Below the pieces are notes generated by a model. The model saw only the letters and a list, made by a program, of their open reading frames with translations, was not told the origin of the DNA and did no database searches. DNA of 64,000 bases, from assembly GCA_038093975.1 (NCBI GenBank), contig JBBPTG010000031.1:124001-188000 (forward strand). Direction: 5' to 3'. Shown here one piece after another: positions 20,679 to 32,199 of this stretch. This DNA is from Chalciporus piperatus (taxonomy: Eukaryota > Basidiomycota > Agaricomycetes > Boletales > Boletaceae). The translations under genes were made by a program, and so were the position numbers. How positions within the stretch are numbered: the stretch's first letter is position 1; the number at the start of each line of letters is the position of its first letter.

Positions 20679-23161
20679 TCAGGCTTCGAACTTCGATTTG
20701 AACGTTACATTCCCCTCCACTTCAACCATGATGACTTCTTCCGGAGACCACACACCGTTAGCATAACGAATATCCAGAGGTGCATAGTGAACCCCTGCCT
20801 GAATCTCATCACGTTCGAGCTTATGGCTGTAGGTGGGCATGGTCAGTTGATGGGCTTTGCATCACAGTATAATGAACGGGCTCACTCCGTGACAAGATGA
20901 TCCCTAATAATGCAGAAATTACGTGCGGACCCAACGTATCGTCTGCACAGCAGACAATGCGAGTCTTTGAGGTCACTCATCACGGAGCTGGGCTTCTCGA
21001 TCGCTTGAATGGCACTGATATGCTCGTCGCTTACGAGCTGCCATTCACCACTGCCCCATGTATGCCAACGGTGAACTGATGCATGATGTATCTATGGTTC
21101 AGGTCAATTCACAATCTCGCCATACCAATGAGGGATAGACTAACCGCAGTCCTCCACGGCATGGTCGCATGCAATCTGCAGGGTACACATTTCAATCGAG
21201 CATTTCGTTGGTCCATGTCATCTGCGGTTGCAACGCTTGGATCCAGCCCACAAGTGCGGATGATGTTAAGGGCTTCGTCAACGAAGCTAATGCGGAACCG
21301 AGCCACGGTAGATCCAGTGGTTGGCTCTGACTCCGTCTGAAGATGTTGAGGATATTCGCGACAGTTCATGGTCCGTGAGAGGGCCTCTGAGTACGTGTAT
21401 GCACCCGCACCATCCACACGAAACAGAGCACAGGCCAACTGCAGTCTACCAAACTCCCTTGGAGATAACCCTGCGGGGTACGTGGACTCACTGGTACTCG
21501 GCTTGCCCTGGTCTGGTGCAGTTTTTGAGGACCCAGAATCAAAAGAAATATTGATAAGCTCTACAAATTCCGTCAAAACCTTTTGCATCCACTCTTCGAC
21601 AATGCTGGGAAGTTGTGCGAATGCAGATGCATAATTGTCGTGCGGGCGTTCTTCTGGAGCCTTCGTAATGGAGCTGAAGGCAGGAAGGTTGGCGAGATCA
21701 GATATGTATGGGATGATGAAGGATGGATTTAGATCATCTGATGGATTCTGCACAAAGCGCTTGTATTCGCTTGCTAAGACCCTTCGGCGAGACTGGTAAA
21801 CGGTGTTCTCGAGTCGACGATTTTTAAGATTGTTCATAATCCTGATCAAATTCGGAAGCATTGATTCCCAGTCTGTCCGACATCAACCATAACTCCAAGC
21901 TCACAAGAATATGCAGGAACGAACCTTTATCCTTGAGAGGCTTGGATGTCTTGAATGCGGTTGGAAAAGAATTCTTGATTGTGTATGTGCCATGATATCC
22001 AATCTCAGCCTCATATCCACATTGGTCGAGCCGCTCAAAGATACTACACAAGTCACGTATCAGAGCTGTGGATTCCTTATGACGAACATAACGTACTTTC
22101 TTTCCCTAATGCGCCGGCGCTCGTCCAAGTCATTTCTGCGTTCCAGGGCTCGGACGCTTTGGTAATCTTGACAGTCGCTTGCATGCTGTCAAAATATTAG
22201 CGACTTTATTGGCGAAGATAGGTGAAACCGTCAGACCAGTTCTATCGCTAGATATTGTTCCTTCTGGTCTTGTAAAAATTGACTCTTGTCGGAAGATTTG
22301 TTGTACTCGTCCATAAACGAGTTCACCTGCTCCTTGTCATACCAATTCCCTGCTCCTACAAAATGATTCAGATCTTCACAAGAGAGCTTCTTCGAGCATG
22401 GCATCACATACCCTTCGCTAAGGTAAAATATTCATGGGCCAGAACATTTTGGCGAATGATTTCGTCGCAAGAATAATATGGAATGAATCTGTGTTGAACA
22501 TAAATTATGAGTCCCAGGGGCGGAGTTGGACCATCAATGACTTCTCAAATACTCACCTTTCAAGTCTGCACCCAGGACAATACCTCCGTCGCATTTTCCA
22601 AAAAATGGTTTGAGCATATTTTCCGCACCCCTGTGTTTATGTTAAATCCTTTCCAATAAGCGACTAAACCGTAGTTACGTGGCAACGAGCATAGAACACG
22701 AGGTTCGCGTACTCCGGCTCAGTCAAGTCAGATGGGCAGTCGGGTAGGTACCCGACCTGACCGCGGGCGGTTTTCCACACGAAAGTAGAGGATTTGTCCA
22801 TCAATAGAGTTCTGAGCGACTTGCACGTGCGTGATAGATTCAGGAGGTCGATAGGATGGATGTACTCAGCAATCTAGGGTGGCGGCTCGACCGTTGAGCG
22901 AGACACAGGAAACACGGGGGAAAAGGGACGAACGAGGAATAAGACATCTAGGTTGAGTTGGCATAGCTCCTTTCCGCCTCGTCGGCTCTTCGAGGAGGCC
23001 ACCTTTTTCGCCGTCTTGCGAGTCTGTCGGCGGCGTTTCTTTGGCACCCGATCATCCTCGTCCGAAGATTCTAAGGCTAGTGCAATAGAAGCCTTGATTG
23101 ATGTTGATCCAACGACGTCGGGATCCTCGATTTTCCTTTTCGCTAACCTGGTTTGGACCAT
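20679..23161 (-). CDS. F-box protein with CxxC pair, mushroom-type
   Basis: Ten exons on the minus strand (23161-22934, 22873-22679, 22630-22557, 22488-22412, 22355-22237, 22185-22097, 22043-21925, 21872-21145, 21091-20886, 20826-20679), 1983 nt, 660 aa. A basic N-terminus (DDRVPKKRRRQTRKTAKKV, nuclear-signal-like) precedes the F-box: LNLDVLFLIAEYIHPIDLLN then LSRTCKSLRTLLM. A CHGCGK...RRRYCPGC pair could bind a metal. The middle is charged helix, then KDWESMLPNLIRIMNNLKNR. Near the C-terminus CLLCRRYVGSARNFCIIRDH is a second Cys-rich patch. This is the layout of a large lineage-expanded agaricomycete F-box family that I know only as uncharacterised. Likely an SCF substrate adaptor; target unknown. 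The exon 5 acceptor at 22356 was preferred because the alternative leaves a 38-nt intron. Confidence 0.85.
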
Positions 23162-23291
23162 TGTCGTCGAGAGTGTGGTTAGGGGGAAAAAGGGGTTTGA
23201 CCGAAACGCGTCAAGTTATATTAGTAGTTTGGCTTTGTTTGTCACCTGTAGTGACCTTGGTTTGGCTGTGATTCCAATCAATCCTCTCGAT

Positions 23292-24283
23292 ATGCCTTTG
23301 AACGTTCCAGGATTATTAGTACCCTTCCAGCTCATCTGGAATCCGCGTGTAGTTCTCCCTCATGTCATTGTTTCAGGTCAGATCGTGAATTTTGAGGTTT
23401 TTAGTTGACTCACGTGGTTTTGTTCCTCACAGCAAAGACATTCGCCAGCTAGACTTCTTAGCATTAAGAAGGGCAGGATATCGGGGTGCTGTTTTTGACA
23501 AGGACAATTGCTTGGTGACTCTCTCCGAGGTGCACTTGATTCTACCAGCTGACGGATGTCCTACCGCGACTAGACGATACCGTACAAAGATCCGCTCGTT
23601 CCACAATTACAGGTTCGTCTATTTGATGCGTGTAGACATTTTTCTGTACCTCGCTATAGGATGCCTGGGAGGAATGTCGGGACGTCTTTGGCGAAGGAAA
23701 TGTCCTCATTGTGAGCAATTCCGCCGGTACGAAACACGATGCTGGGCAAGTTCAAGTAAGCTGTTCGACGTTGTACGAAGCAGCACATTCTGAAACGTCC
23801 TTCTAGGCAGAATCCGTTTCGCATCACCTCTCTGTTCCAGTTCTACGGCATAACTCGCCAAAGCCTGCGTATTCGTGCATAAACAATATCCGTGCCTATT
23901 TTTCGACACTTCGTGTGCCGATCAAGGACGAAGAATTGTTGGTCGTCGGAGACCGCATATTCACCGATGTTGTGATGGCGAACCGAATGCGACGACGCAT
24001 CAAGTCCATTTCCGGACGAACAGACCCGGAAAAACAACTGTCTTCGGAGCCTGAGCTCGAGAATTATGGCCCGTTGGCGATATGGACTACTGGAGTCTGG
24101 GAGAGGGAGAGTATGGTGGTTCGCTGGTTGGAGAAGAAAGTGGTGGATATGGTCACGCACTTCACTGCCGATACGGCGAGGCAGGCAACCTTCCAAAAAG
24201 CGTTCACAAAGCCTCTTCCCCCGCAGCCAGAAAAGGAGGAGACTATCCTGACCAAGGTCTGGCACACCCTATATAGAAAGTAG
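23292..24283 (+). CDS. GEP4: Mitochondrial phosphatidylglycerophosphatase, GEP4-type
   Basis: Five exons (23292-23376, 23438-23514, 23574-23612, 23660-23755, 23807-24283), 257 aa. HAD-superfamily phosphatase: nucleophile motif GAVFDKDNCL, then VLIVSNSAGTKHDAG (motif II Ser region) and VVGDRIFTDVVMANRM (acidic motif). The N-terminus is MPLNVPGLLVPFQLIWNPRV, the start usual for fungal GEP4/PGP phosphatases. These enzymes dephosphorylate phosphatidylglycerophosphate at the matrix side of the inner membrane for cardiolipin synthesis. The first acceptor was placed at AAAG/AC (23437) to give a phase-1 junction reading IVSDIRQLDF; a CAG four bases earlier would break frame. Shares a short upstream region with the divergent F-box gene. 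Confidence 0.9.
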
Positions 24284-24483
24284 TACATGTTTTCTCCATA
24301 ATTGATGCAGTGTTTTGTCCTTCCTCTCCAATGCGCGAGTCACGTGTTGACCTTGCGTGTCTGATCGGCCCGCGGAGGCATACTTCGATTCCCTCCACTC
24401 ATTAGGACGTTTTCCGTCGTCTCCCCGTCTACATTTCGTGTTCATATTCTCATGTTTTATCTGGTCTGACCTCGACCAAACCA

Positions 24484-27253
24484 ATGCTCGGGTTGTACGC
24501 GCCAAACCTCGCAAGGCATCAGATGCTGGCGTCATACCGCCTTGCTCCCCGCCCGCTTTCGCACCGGCCACCAAAGTATGTGGTCTCAAAGCCTTCTCGG
24601 TCCGCTGTGCTCTTCCCGATACCACGAAATGTCCTCCTACGACACTTTGCAACTCAACCGACGCAGCCCGCGCCTGCAAAGCGTTCGCTGCTCTCTCGGT
24701 TCCTTCCACGCGCTTTCCAGCCATCTCCTGGCTCGGGTTCGTCACTTCGCAAAGTCATCGCACTCGCCAAGCCCGAGAAGAAGCCTCTGATGATCGCGAT
24801 ATGTCTCCTCTTCGTTTCTTCGTCCGTGGCCATGACCATTCCTCTCACCGTCGGAAAACTGATCGACTTTTTCTCTACGGCTAATCCGGTGAGTATATAT
24901 ATCTGTGTCCGTGATGGGTCGGGTGCTGACGTTTACAATCGCGGGGGCAAGCACATACCTTATGGGCTGTCGATGTACCAGGCATCGGGGATACTCCTCG
25001 TGGCGTTCACAACAGGTGCTGCGTGCAACGCAGCCCGATCATTTCTCATGCGTATGTCAGGTATGTCGCGTCATTCTAGTTACTGCATATTGGCCAGGTG
25101 CTCATGGAGATCAGGTCAGCGTATAGTTGCACGGCTGCGCGAACGGACATATGAGGCCGCTCTTAGGCAGGAGGTTGAGTTCGTCGAGAAGGGGGAGGGT
25201 GACGTCCTTAGCAGACTCAGCTCTGATTCGAGCGTTGTCGGTGAAAGGTGATTTATTGGATGAACCCTTCTCTTTCAGTTACTGAAGGTGTGGCTTTCGA
25301 CAGTGTCACTCAGAATCTCTCGGATGGTCTTCGTGCAGTCATCATGTCATCCGTTGGACGTGAGTGGTTTTTTGCATTCTTTACTGGTGTAACTCATACC
25401 GCGTGAATGCAGTCGGTGCTATGTTCTATATTTCACCTACACTAACATTTATGATGCTCGGAATCGTCCCTCCGGTTTCTCTCGGGGCGGTGAGTTTTCT
25501 CCCTGAGGCTTGACCTTTTTTTCCTAAGTAACTCATGGGACTGTTTCCAGGTATATTACGGTCGGTACCTAAAGAAACTTTCCAACCAGTCCCAAGAGGC
25601 GGTCGGTGAGATGACCAAGGTAGCTCAAGAGGCTCTGTCTGCCCTTCGAACCGTCCAGGCCTTCAACGCGCATGAGCAAGAACAATCGAAGTTCCGCCAT
25701 CGCATCAACCATGTGCTCGCCCTCGCACGCAAAGAAGCCATCGCAAGTGGCATCTTCTTTGGATCAACAGGCTGGAGTGGGAACATGACGATTCTCGGCC
25801 TGTTAGGATATGGTGAGTCTGGATGTGACGTTGACCGACTTGCTGATAGTCTCTAGGTGGCACGCTCGTTTCACAGGGGGCGATTACCGTTGGAGACCTG
25901 ACGAGTTTGTTGCTCTACACGGCATACGTCGGGAATGGTCTTCAGATGCTCACGTGAGATTTTTTTTCTCTTGGGTTCTTGTACTTTGAAATGACAAGGA
26001 ACATCTAGTGGATTTTTCGTGCGTACGCCCCTTCGTGCACTCTAGGCAAGGTACTGAAAAGTACGTCTCATGTGACCCCTATAGTCTTCGATCATGCGTG
26101 GTATCGGTGCCGGCACCCGAATATTTGAGCTCTTGGATCGTAAGCCTGCGATCGTGCCGAACCAAGGGATCCAAGTGGATCCTTCGCGACGTGGTGTGAT
26201 TAGATTTGAGAACGTTGGGTTCGAATATCCGAGCCGTAAGGGCGTACAGATTTTGGATGAGTTCAACCTCGAGATTGGCGTCGGGGAGAACGTGGCAATC
26301 GTGTGAGTATATCCGGTTATTTGAGAGGGATTCCTTTTCCATTGATAATTTTTGGACTGTCAATTGACTGATTGTGCAGTGGGAGGAGCGGTAGTGGCAA
26401 GTCTTCCATACAGTCGCTTCTCCTTCGGTACTACGATCCCGTGAGGGGCAAGGTAACGTTTGACGGTCAAGGTGCGTTCGCACTCAAGTCATGGACGCTG
26501 GTAACGCTGATCGCCTTTCGCAGACATTAGAGAGTTTGAGCCAAGCTCATGGAGAAACATCATTGGGATCGTGCCTCAGGTACGTCGTCCACCAAGCGCA
26601 TTACACAGCGACTATATGCGTGCTCACGTCCACGCCAGGATCCCGTTTTGTTCACGGGAACAATCGCATCTAACATTGCCTTTGGCCACCCCGCAACCCG
26701 CGAACAAATCGAGGACGCTGCCCTACAGGCTAACTGCGAATTCATCCGGGGCATGCCCAAAGGGTTCGATACCGAGAGTACGCCCTCCCCTTCCTTCCCT
26801 TCTGCCATGCTCACCTCCCCACTCACTCACAGTCGGCCGACTCAGCCTCAGCGGCGGACAACGCCAACGTCTCGCCATCGCCCGTGCTCTCCTCAAGAAA
26901 CCCGCCATCCTCGCACTCGACGAAGCGACGAGCGCATTGGACGCGACCAGTGAGCATCGGGTGAACGATGCAATTGATAAGATTCTTGCGGGACGGACGA
27001 CAACGTGTATAATTGTTGCGCATCGGTTGTCGACGATCGCGAGAGCGGAGAGGATCGTTGTCTTGGAGGGTGAGTGGGTTCTGGGGGTGTCGTCGTATCA
27101 GTGGGCTGACGGTTCCTTTTTTTACACCTTGTTGTAGACGGCCGGATAACGGAGTCGGGAACATACCGTCAGCTCGTGAACCAAAAGGACTCGCGGTTCC
27201 GTGCACTCATGGCTGCCCAGCTGAGCGCCGCCGAAAGTGGGATCGAGGTATAA
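24484..27253 (+). CDS. Mitochondrial half-size ABC transporter (MDL/ABCB10-like)
   Basis: About a dozen exons, including 24484-24888, 24952-25060, 25115-25247 and a 10-nt micro-exon at 26009-26018 that restores MLTGFFSSIMRG. The first ~90 residues are Arg/Ser/Pro-rich without acids, a mitochondrial presequence. Then comes one six-span ABC transmembrane domain ([19 protein letters not shown] onward), then an NBD with Walker [11 protein letters not shown]-loop [13 protein letters not shown], signature [20 protein letters not shown], Walker [13 protein letters not shown] and H-loop [14 protein letters not shown]. One TMD plus one NBD with a presequence fits inner-membrane MDL1/MDL2/ABCB10 exporters (peptide or tetrapyrrole-related export). 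Exact substrate not predictable. The NBD intron after FDTE splits in phase 1. Confidence 0.9.
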
Positions 27254-29028
27254 GGTACGTTCTTGGGCGGTTGAGGAGAGCGAATCTTTTTGACAATTTC
27301 AATCTTCCAGGTCGGATTGACTATGGGACGAGCGATCATGGATCAAGGATTTCAGATATTTTAGACTCGCCAATAGATCGGTGTATTTATCATCATACTA
27401 GTCACATCACAAGCAAGTTCACTGGAGCACTGAGCTTGATGCTCAATACCGTCCCGCGGTCATTCGGCAGATGTCGAGAGAACTGACATATGTTGGCACA
27501 CGCGCGATCGATGTTATTCAGCATTCCAACTCGATAGTATTAATACTCAACCTAGTTCGCACCCGCTCTCTTTCCTCATCCATCTGGTTGAGGAACCGAG
27601 CGGGTGAGTATCTTATCATCTTCGTATCGTATGTCGGACACTGATCAGTACTAGTTGACGTGTCCTTATCCATCTGGTTGAGGAACAGAGCGGTTGACGT
27701 GTCCTAGTCTTTACAACATATACGAAAGTACGTGCTATATCTCCGACGTGCTGAGCTTTCTTGTATTTCTATCTGGTTGAACGCGGACGAAATTCAGGAC
27801 GTGCCCCAATTCCTTGCTTGTCGACCCGGATCAACACGCTCGGCCTCGACTTCGTTACTATCGGACCACAACTTTGGTGTAAGCACGCTGGCTTACTTAC
27901 CAGGTCCCGTAACTAATACATATACCGTCCGTGCTACTGAATGCTAGCAATTCACTATCTCCGCCTTTTGGCGCGGCGGTCTGGCTGCTAATATTTGGCC
28001 CATTCAACACTCATCTACAGCTTCAGTGAACTGGGAACTAAAAATGAAAGCTCACATGATACGCATCTGTTGGTTCCACCAAGGGTTTTAATTATATAAT
28101 TTTTCTCATAGTGCAAGTCCGTAGCCACAATTACTCGCTCGACGAAACCTCTACCCCGTGGGAGGCCCCCGTGGGTCCTGCAACTTGTAGGGTGCCTGAT
28201 TTTTGAATCCGACATAATCCTTTGTGGGTACAGCGAGAAGCGGGACCCAGTGGCAACGCGACTTTCTGTGACACGCCAACCTCGCGGAAGCCAAATCTCT
28301 TTGCCACCACCTTGATCAAACCTTCGCTGATCCGAATCTCGCGGTCATTCGACGGATGTCACCGAGACTCGTGAGGACTGACGTACACAGACGTACACGC
28401 GCTATATCGCCGTCGTCCCTTATCGCATGGACAGTGACGGTTGACCGTGGTTTCACCCAAATTCGATATTGTACATACCTTGATTCAACCATTGACCCGC
28501 GCGCTTCGTGCCCATCTTTCCAGCAGCCTGGGACAACAGTCGGGCAACGGTCTCACCCAAAGTCACAGCATTCTTCTGGCATGTGACATACTCTGATTTT
28601 TGATCATGATGATGAGCTCAGTTGACGCATCCACAGCTTGTATACCCACAATTTGGGCCTCTTTTAGAAACAGGGATATTTTCAGTTTTTAGTTATCATT
28701 TGCCCTCTCACGAACACCGAGCTCGACGTTTTCGATTGAGAATGTTTCTGATCGTCTGCCCCTTGACTCGAGTCACCACAACGGGTGCCTTGGCTTAGAG
28801 GGATCGACTTTCCCTTACAGGGTCCCGACCTCATGGTCATCCGGCCCTTTCTTGCAATAGTTACGAGAAAGCGCGGTAAAACACAATTTACAAAGGCGCG
28901 TGGTACTCCGATGTGACACCTGGAGACCTCTTTACCATCCCATCTCACTTTTCCCCTCCCACCGTCTCGCCCATAAAGATCCCTGAGGGGTGCAAGTATA
29001 GCCCCAAGATTTCTGCCCTCGTTCCGCT
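27254..29028. other. 1.8-kb spacer with short dispersed repeats
   Basis: No gene seen. Two repeat pairs are visible. catctggttgaggaac occurs at 27581 and 27671 (third partial copy tctatctggttga at about 27769). A roughly 60-base block containing gcggtcattcg occurs at about 27455-27507 and 28340-28402, both followed by gactgac/gaactgacat and a cacacgcgc-like run. The block before 29029 presumably contains the sedolisin promoter. Confidence 0.55.
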
Positions 29029-31450
29029 ATGAGGTCTCTCCTCTCCTTCGTCGTACTTAGTCTCGGTCTTCTCGCGGCCACAGAGCCCCTTCTCTCCCCC
29101 TACAGGCTCCATGAGAAGCGTAATGCTATCCCTGCAGGATGGACTCTGAAACGCAGACATGACGCTAGCATGGTCATCCCTCTGCGCTTTGCCCTGAGCC
29201 AGAGGAACCTCGATGACATCGACACCTACCTCATGGAAGTGTCGCACCCCAAGTCCGAGAAATATGGCAAGCACTGGTCTGCGAGCGAGGTTCTTCACAA
29301 ATTCGCACCCAGCGACGAGACTATCGAGGCAGTCCGATCATGGCTCACGAACAGCGGCATCGAAAGTGACCGCATCAAGTTGACGCCTAACAAGGGTTGG
29401 ATCGAAGTTAGCGCAACCATCGGGGAGGCAGAAAGTCTCCTTCAGACCGAGTACAACCTCTACGGTCACGGCTCTGGAAATGAGCACATTGGTCAGTACA
29501 TATCATATTTGGCTTTGTCAATTCCGTGAAAACTGATGATTGTAAAATTTAGCGTGCGAGTCTTACCATCTCCCTGAGCACATTGTTCCCCATGTGGACT
29601 TTGTCACGCCTACCGTGCACTTTGATGCTAAATTGACTCGTCGCGATACTGCCGCTGAACCCGCCAATGCCATTGGAAGAGCGGGTGTTACAAGCGGACC
29701 AAAGACTATCAGCAAGTTCGAGGGTGCAATCCCGACTGATCTTACAACGTGCAATGAATATATCACACTCGACTGCTTGCGTGCGCTCTACGGCCTCGAC
29801 TACACGCTCCGTGCGACCGCGCATAACAGCTATGGAATTGGTGAGCGAATAGCTCGTCCTCCAAATCATCTGACTGACAGTCCTATGGCACAGTTGAGTA
29901 CAGTCCCCAGGCTTACCTGCAAACTGACTTGGACATGTTCTTCGGAAACTTCTCTCCGCATCTCTATGGCATATCACCTCACATGGTTTCCATCGATGGA
30001 GGTAAAGGAATCCGCTCTATGTACATTTGAACGTCGATGTCAACCCCTCGCAGGCTACGCGCAAACAACGTACCAGAACTGGACCTACAACGTCGAATCT
30101 GACCTCGACCTCGAGTATGCTATGGGTCTCCTCGGCCCCTCGCAAACGGTGACTCTGTACCAAGCTGGTGACGTGGTTGAGGGTCAGTCACCAGTGCACA
30201 TACCACGCACCGTAAAATTGATGTTCGCTTTTCTAGGTGCTTCCTTCAACAATTTCCTCGATGCCCTCGATGGCAGTTACTGCACGTTCGAAGGTGGTGA
30301 CGACCCGATCCAGGACGCCCCCTACCCCGATCCATCCCCTGGAGGATACGAACGTCAGTCTACATATTCGTGTTCATCGCCGATCGGTTGGACTCACTTC
30401 ACCCAAAGATCCTCAGGACTGCGGAACTGTCAAGCCCGCATACGTTATCTCGACCTCGTACTCATACAACGAAGCCGACCTCACCCCATTCTATACTGCA
30501 CGTCAATGCGCGGAGTATGCCAAGCTCGGTCTCATGGGTACCACCGTCCTCTACAGTTCCAGTGATCACGGTGTTGCCGGCCACGGTGGTCGTTGTTTGA
30601 ACCCAGATGGTACGTCGAGATCTATCTCCTGCCTATCGCTGCTGTTCTAACCCCTCGATATTTAGGAACTCAAACATTAAACGGAACGATGTTTAACCCC
30701 ACCTTCCCAGGAGGGTGCCCATACATTACTTCCGTGGGTGCTACCATGATCGCACCGACCTCCACGGTCTATGAACCCGAGGTGGCTTGTAACTCAGAAA
30801 TCTATTCTGGTGGTGGATTCAGCAACTACTTCGCTATGCCCGACTACCAGAAGAGTGCTGTCGAGCATTACTTGGCTAACTACTCCCCTGACTACCCCGC
30901 AACCATGTGGAACTCTTCTGGAGTGGTGCGTTTCGTTCGATCAGTGCTTACTGGGATGCGCTCTGACGCAAGTTCTTAGTCCCGCGCCTTCCCTGATATC
31001 TCCGCTAACGGTGCAAGGTATATCGTGGCTGTATGTTTAATTTTCCTCATCCACCCCTCTGGATGCTGAGAATCGTGCTCGTAATGCTAGGCTGACGGAG
31101 GGTTCTTGCTCGTCAACGGAACCTCCTGCTCTGCTCCGGTTAGCGGCGCGATCTTTACCATGATCAACGATGCTCGTCTAGCGGCCGGCAAATCCTCCAT
31201 TGGATTCATTAACCCAACGGTGAGTCACGCTCAGTCTCTCACCCTTCCTCACGCTTGGACATGTCAATGACACGCTATCTGGCAGATCTACTCGCACGGC
31301 TTCGCTGGCTTGTTCAATGACATCACCATGGGCAACAACCCAGGATGTGGAACGAACGGGTTCAACGCGGCACCCGGTTGGGATCCTGTCACTGGTCTCG
31401 GAACTCCCAACCTCCCCAAGTTGATTTCTGCATGGCTCGAGCTTCCTTGA
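29029..31450 (+). CDS. Secreted sedolisin (tripeptidyl-peptidase, family S53)
   Basis: About ten exons beginning 29029-29491 and 29553 onward. Signal peptide (LLSFVVLSLGLLAATEPLLS), then a pro-domain with IPAGWTLKRRHDASMVIPLR and VSHPKSEKYGKHWSASEVL, the classic S53 activation domain. The catalytic domain has the Glu/Asp pair in ESDLDLEYAMGLLG, the oxyanion Asp in LYSSSDHGVAG and the catalytic Ser in VNGTSCSAPVSGAIF. The C-terminal calcium site is FNDITMGNNPGCGTNGFNA. All key residues are present, so the enzyme should be active at acidic pH on extracellular peptides. It is a close paralogue, with the same first-intron position and phase, of the gene at 63010. Confidence 0.92.
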
Positions 31451-32199
31451 GAATTATCGAAAGACCACGATGTAAAACATGGATTCTGACCATGTGTATG
31501 TTTTAGGCGGGGGGGGGGCATGTATATTTTGCCCAGATCGGAGAATACTATGTCCGACTTTTGGTGTGACCATGGCGTACTGTCCACGCGACGAACGATA
31601 CGCTTCTCGCGGTATCATTGCCGCTCACTTGAGAACGCGACAGGGAATTCACCAACTAGTCCATGAACTCGTTTATCGAAGTTGTTGCTCATCAACAAGT
31701 ACTAAACTACCGCAGAAGCGTTGTGAGTACTAGAAGAGAGGCCGATAAACTCATGATCAAGAAAAATGATGCACCATAGTCTGGTGACGCAGGTGCTGGA
31801 CCTGGACAGCATAATGCAACGCAAGCGTTGACCGGCGAACTGTCTGGCTTCTCACCGTCTCGGAAGAACCCCTGATCTTGGCGTGTCATACTGTGGGAGC
31901 TGCCCTTGAATGATGAGCCAAATGAGTTGTCGACTTGGGCTCAATCTGAGACGGCCTATCTGTGCGAGGATCCGGAACGGAGGAGAACCAAAATTTTCAC
32001 TTCCTAGCTGCGCCGACTCGATCGATGTCATCCCTCCATTTGTTTTGCATCCGCGAAAGCTTGAATCGATAACGCAACGAGAGGGACACTATCCTACACA
32101 TTACAGGCTACACCCAAACCGACGTAACGTATATGCGTGATTGTTTGTATTGAAAATAATACAGACACGGCAGAGAAAAGGAAAACCATCCAGTCGCCG
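31451..32199. other. Convergent intergenic region
   Basis: Between the sedolisin stop and the stop of the minus-strand seven-TM gene. Contains a run of about ten G residues at 31508-31518. No coding gene recognised. Confidence 0.5.

Noticed and set aside
22374..22411. 38-nt intron in the large F-box gene
   Set aside because: Shorter than any other intron here; the 56-nt alternative keeps frame and fits the local length range.
31505..31520. G-run as a quadruplex regulatory site
   Set aside because: A single homopolymer run in a convergent 3' spacer; no second to fourth G-tract nearby.
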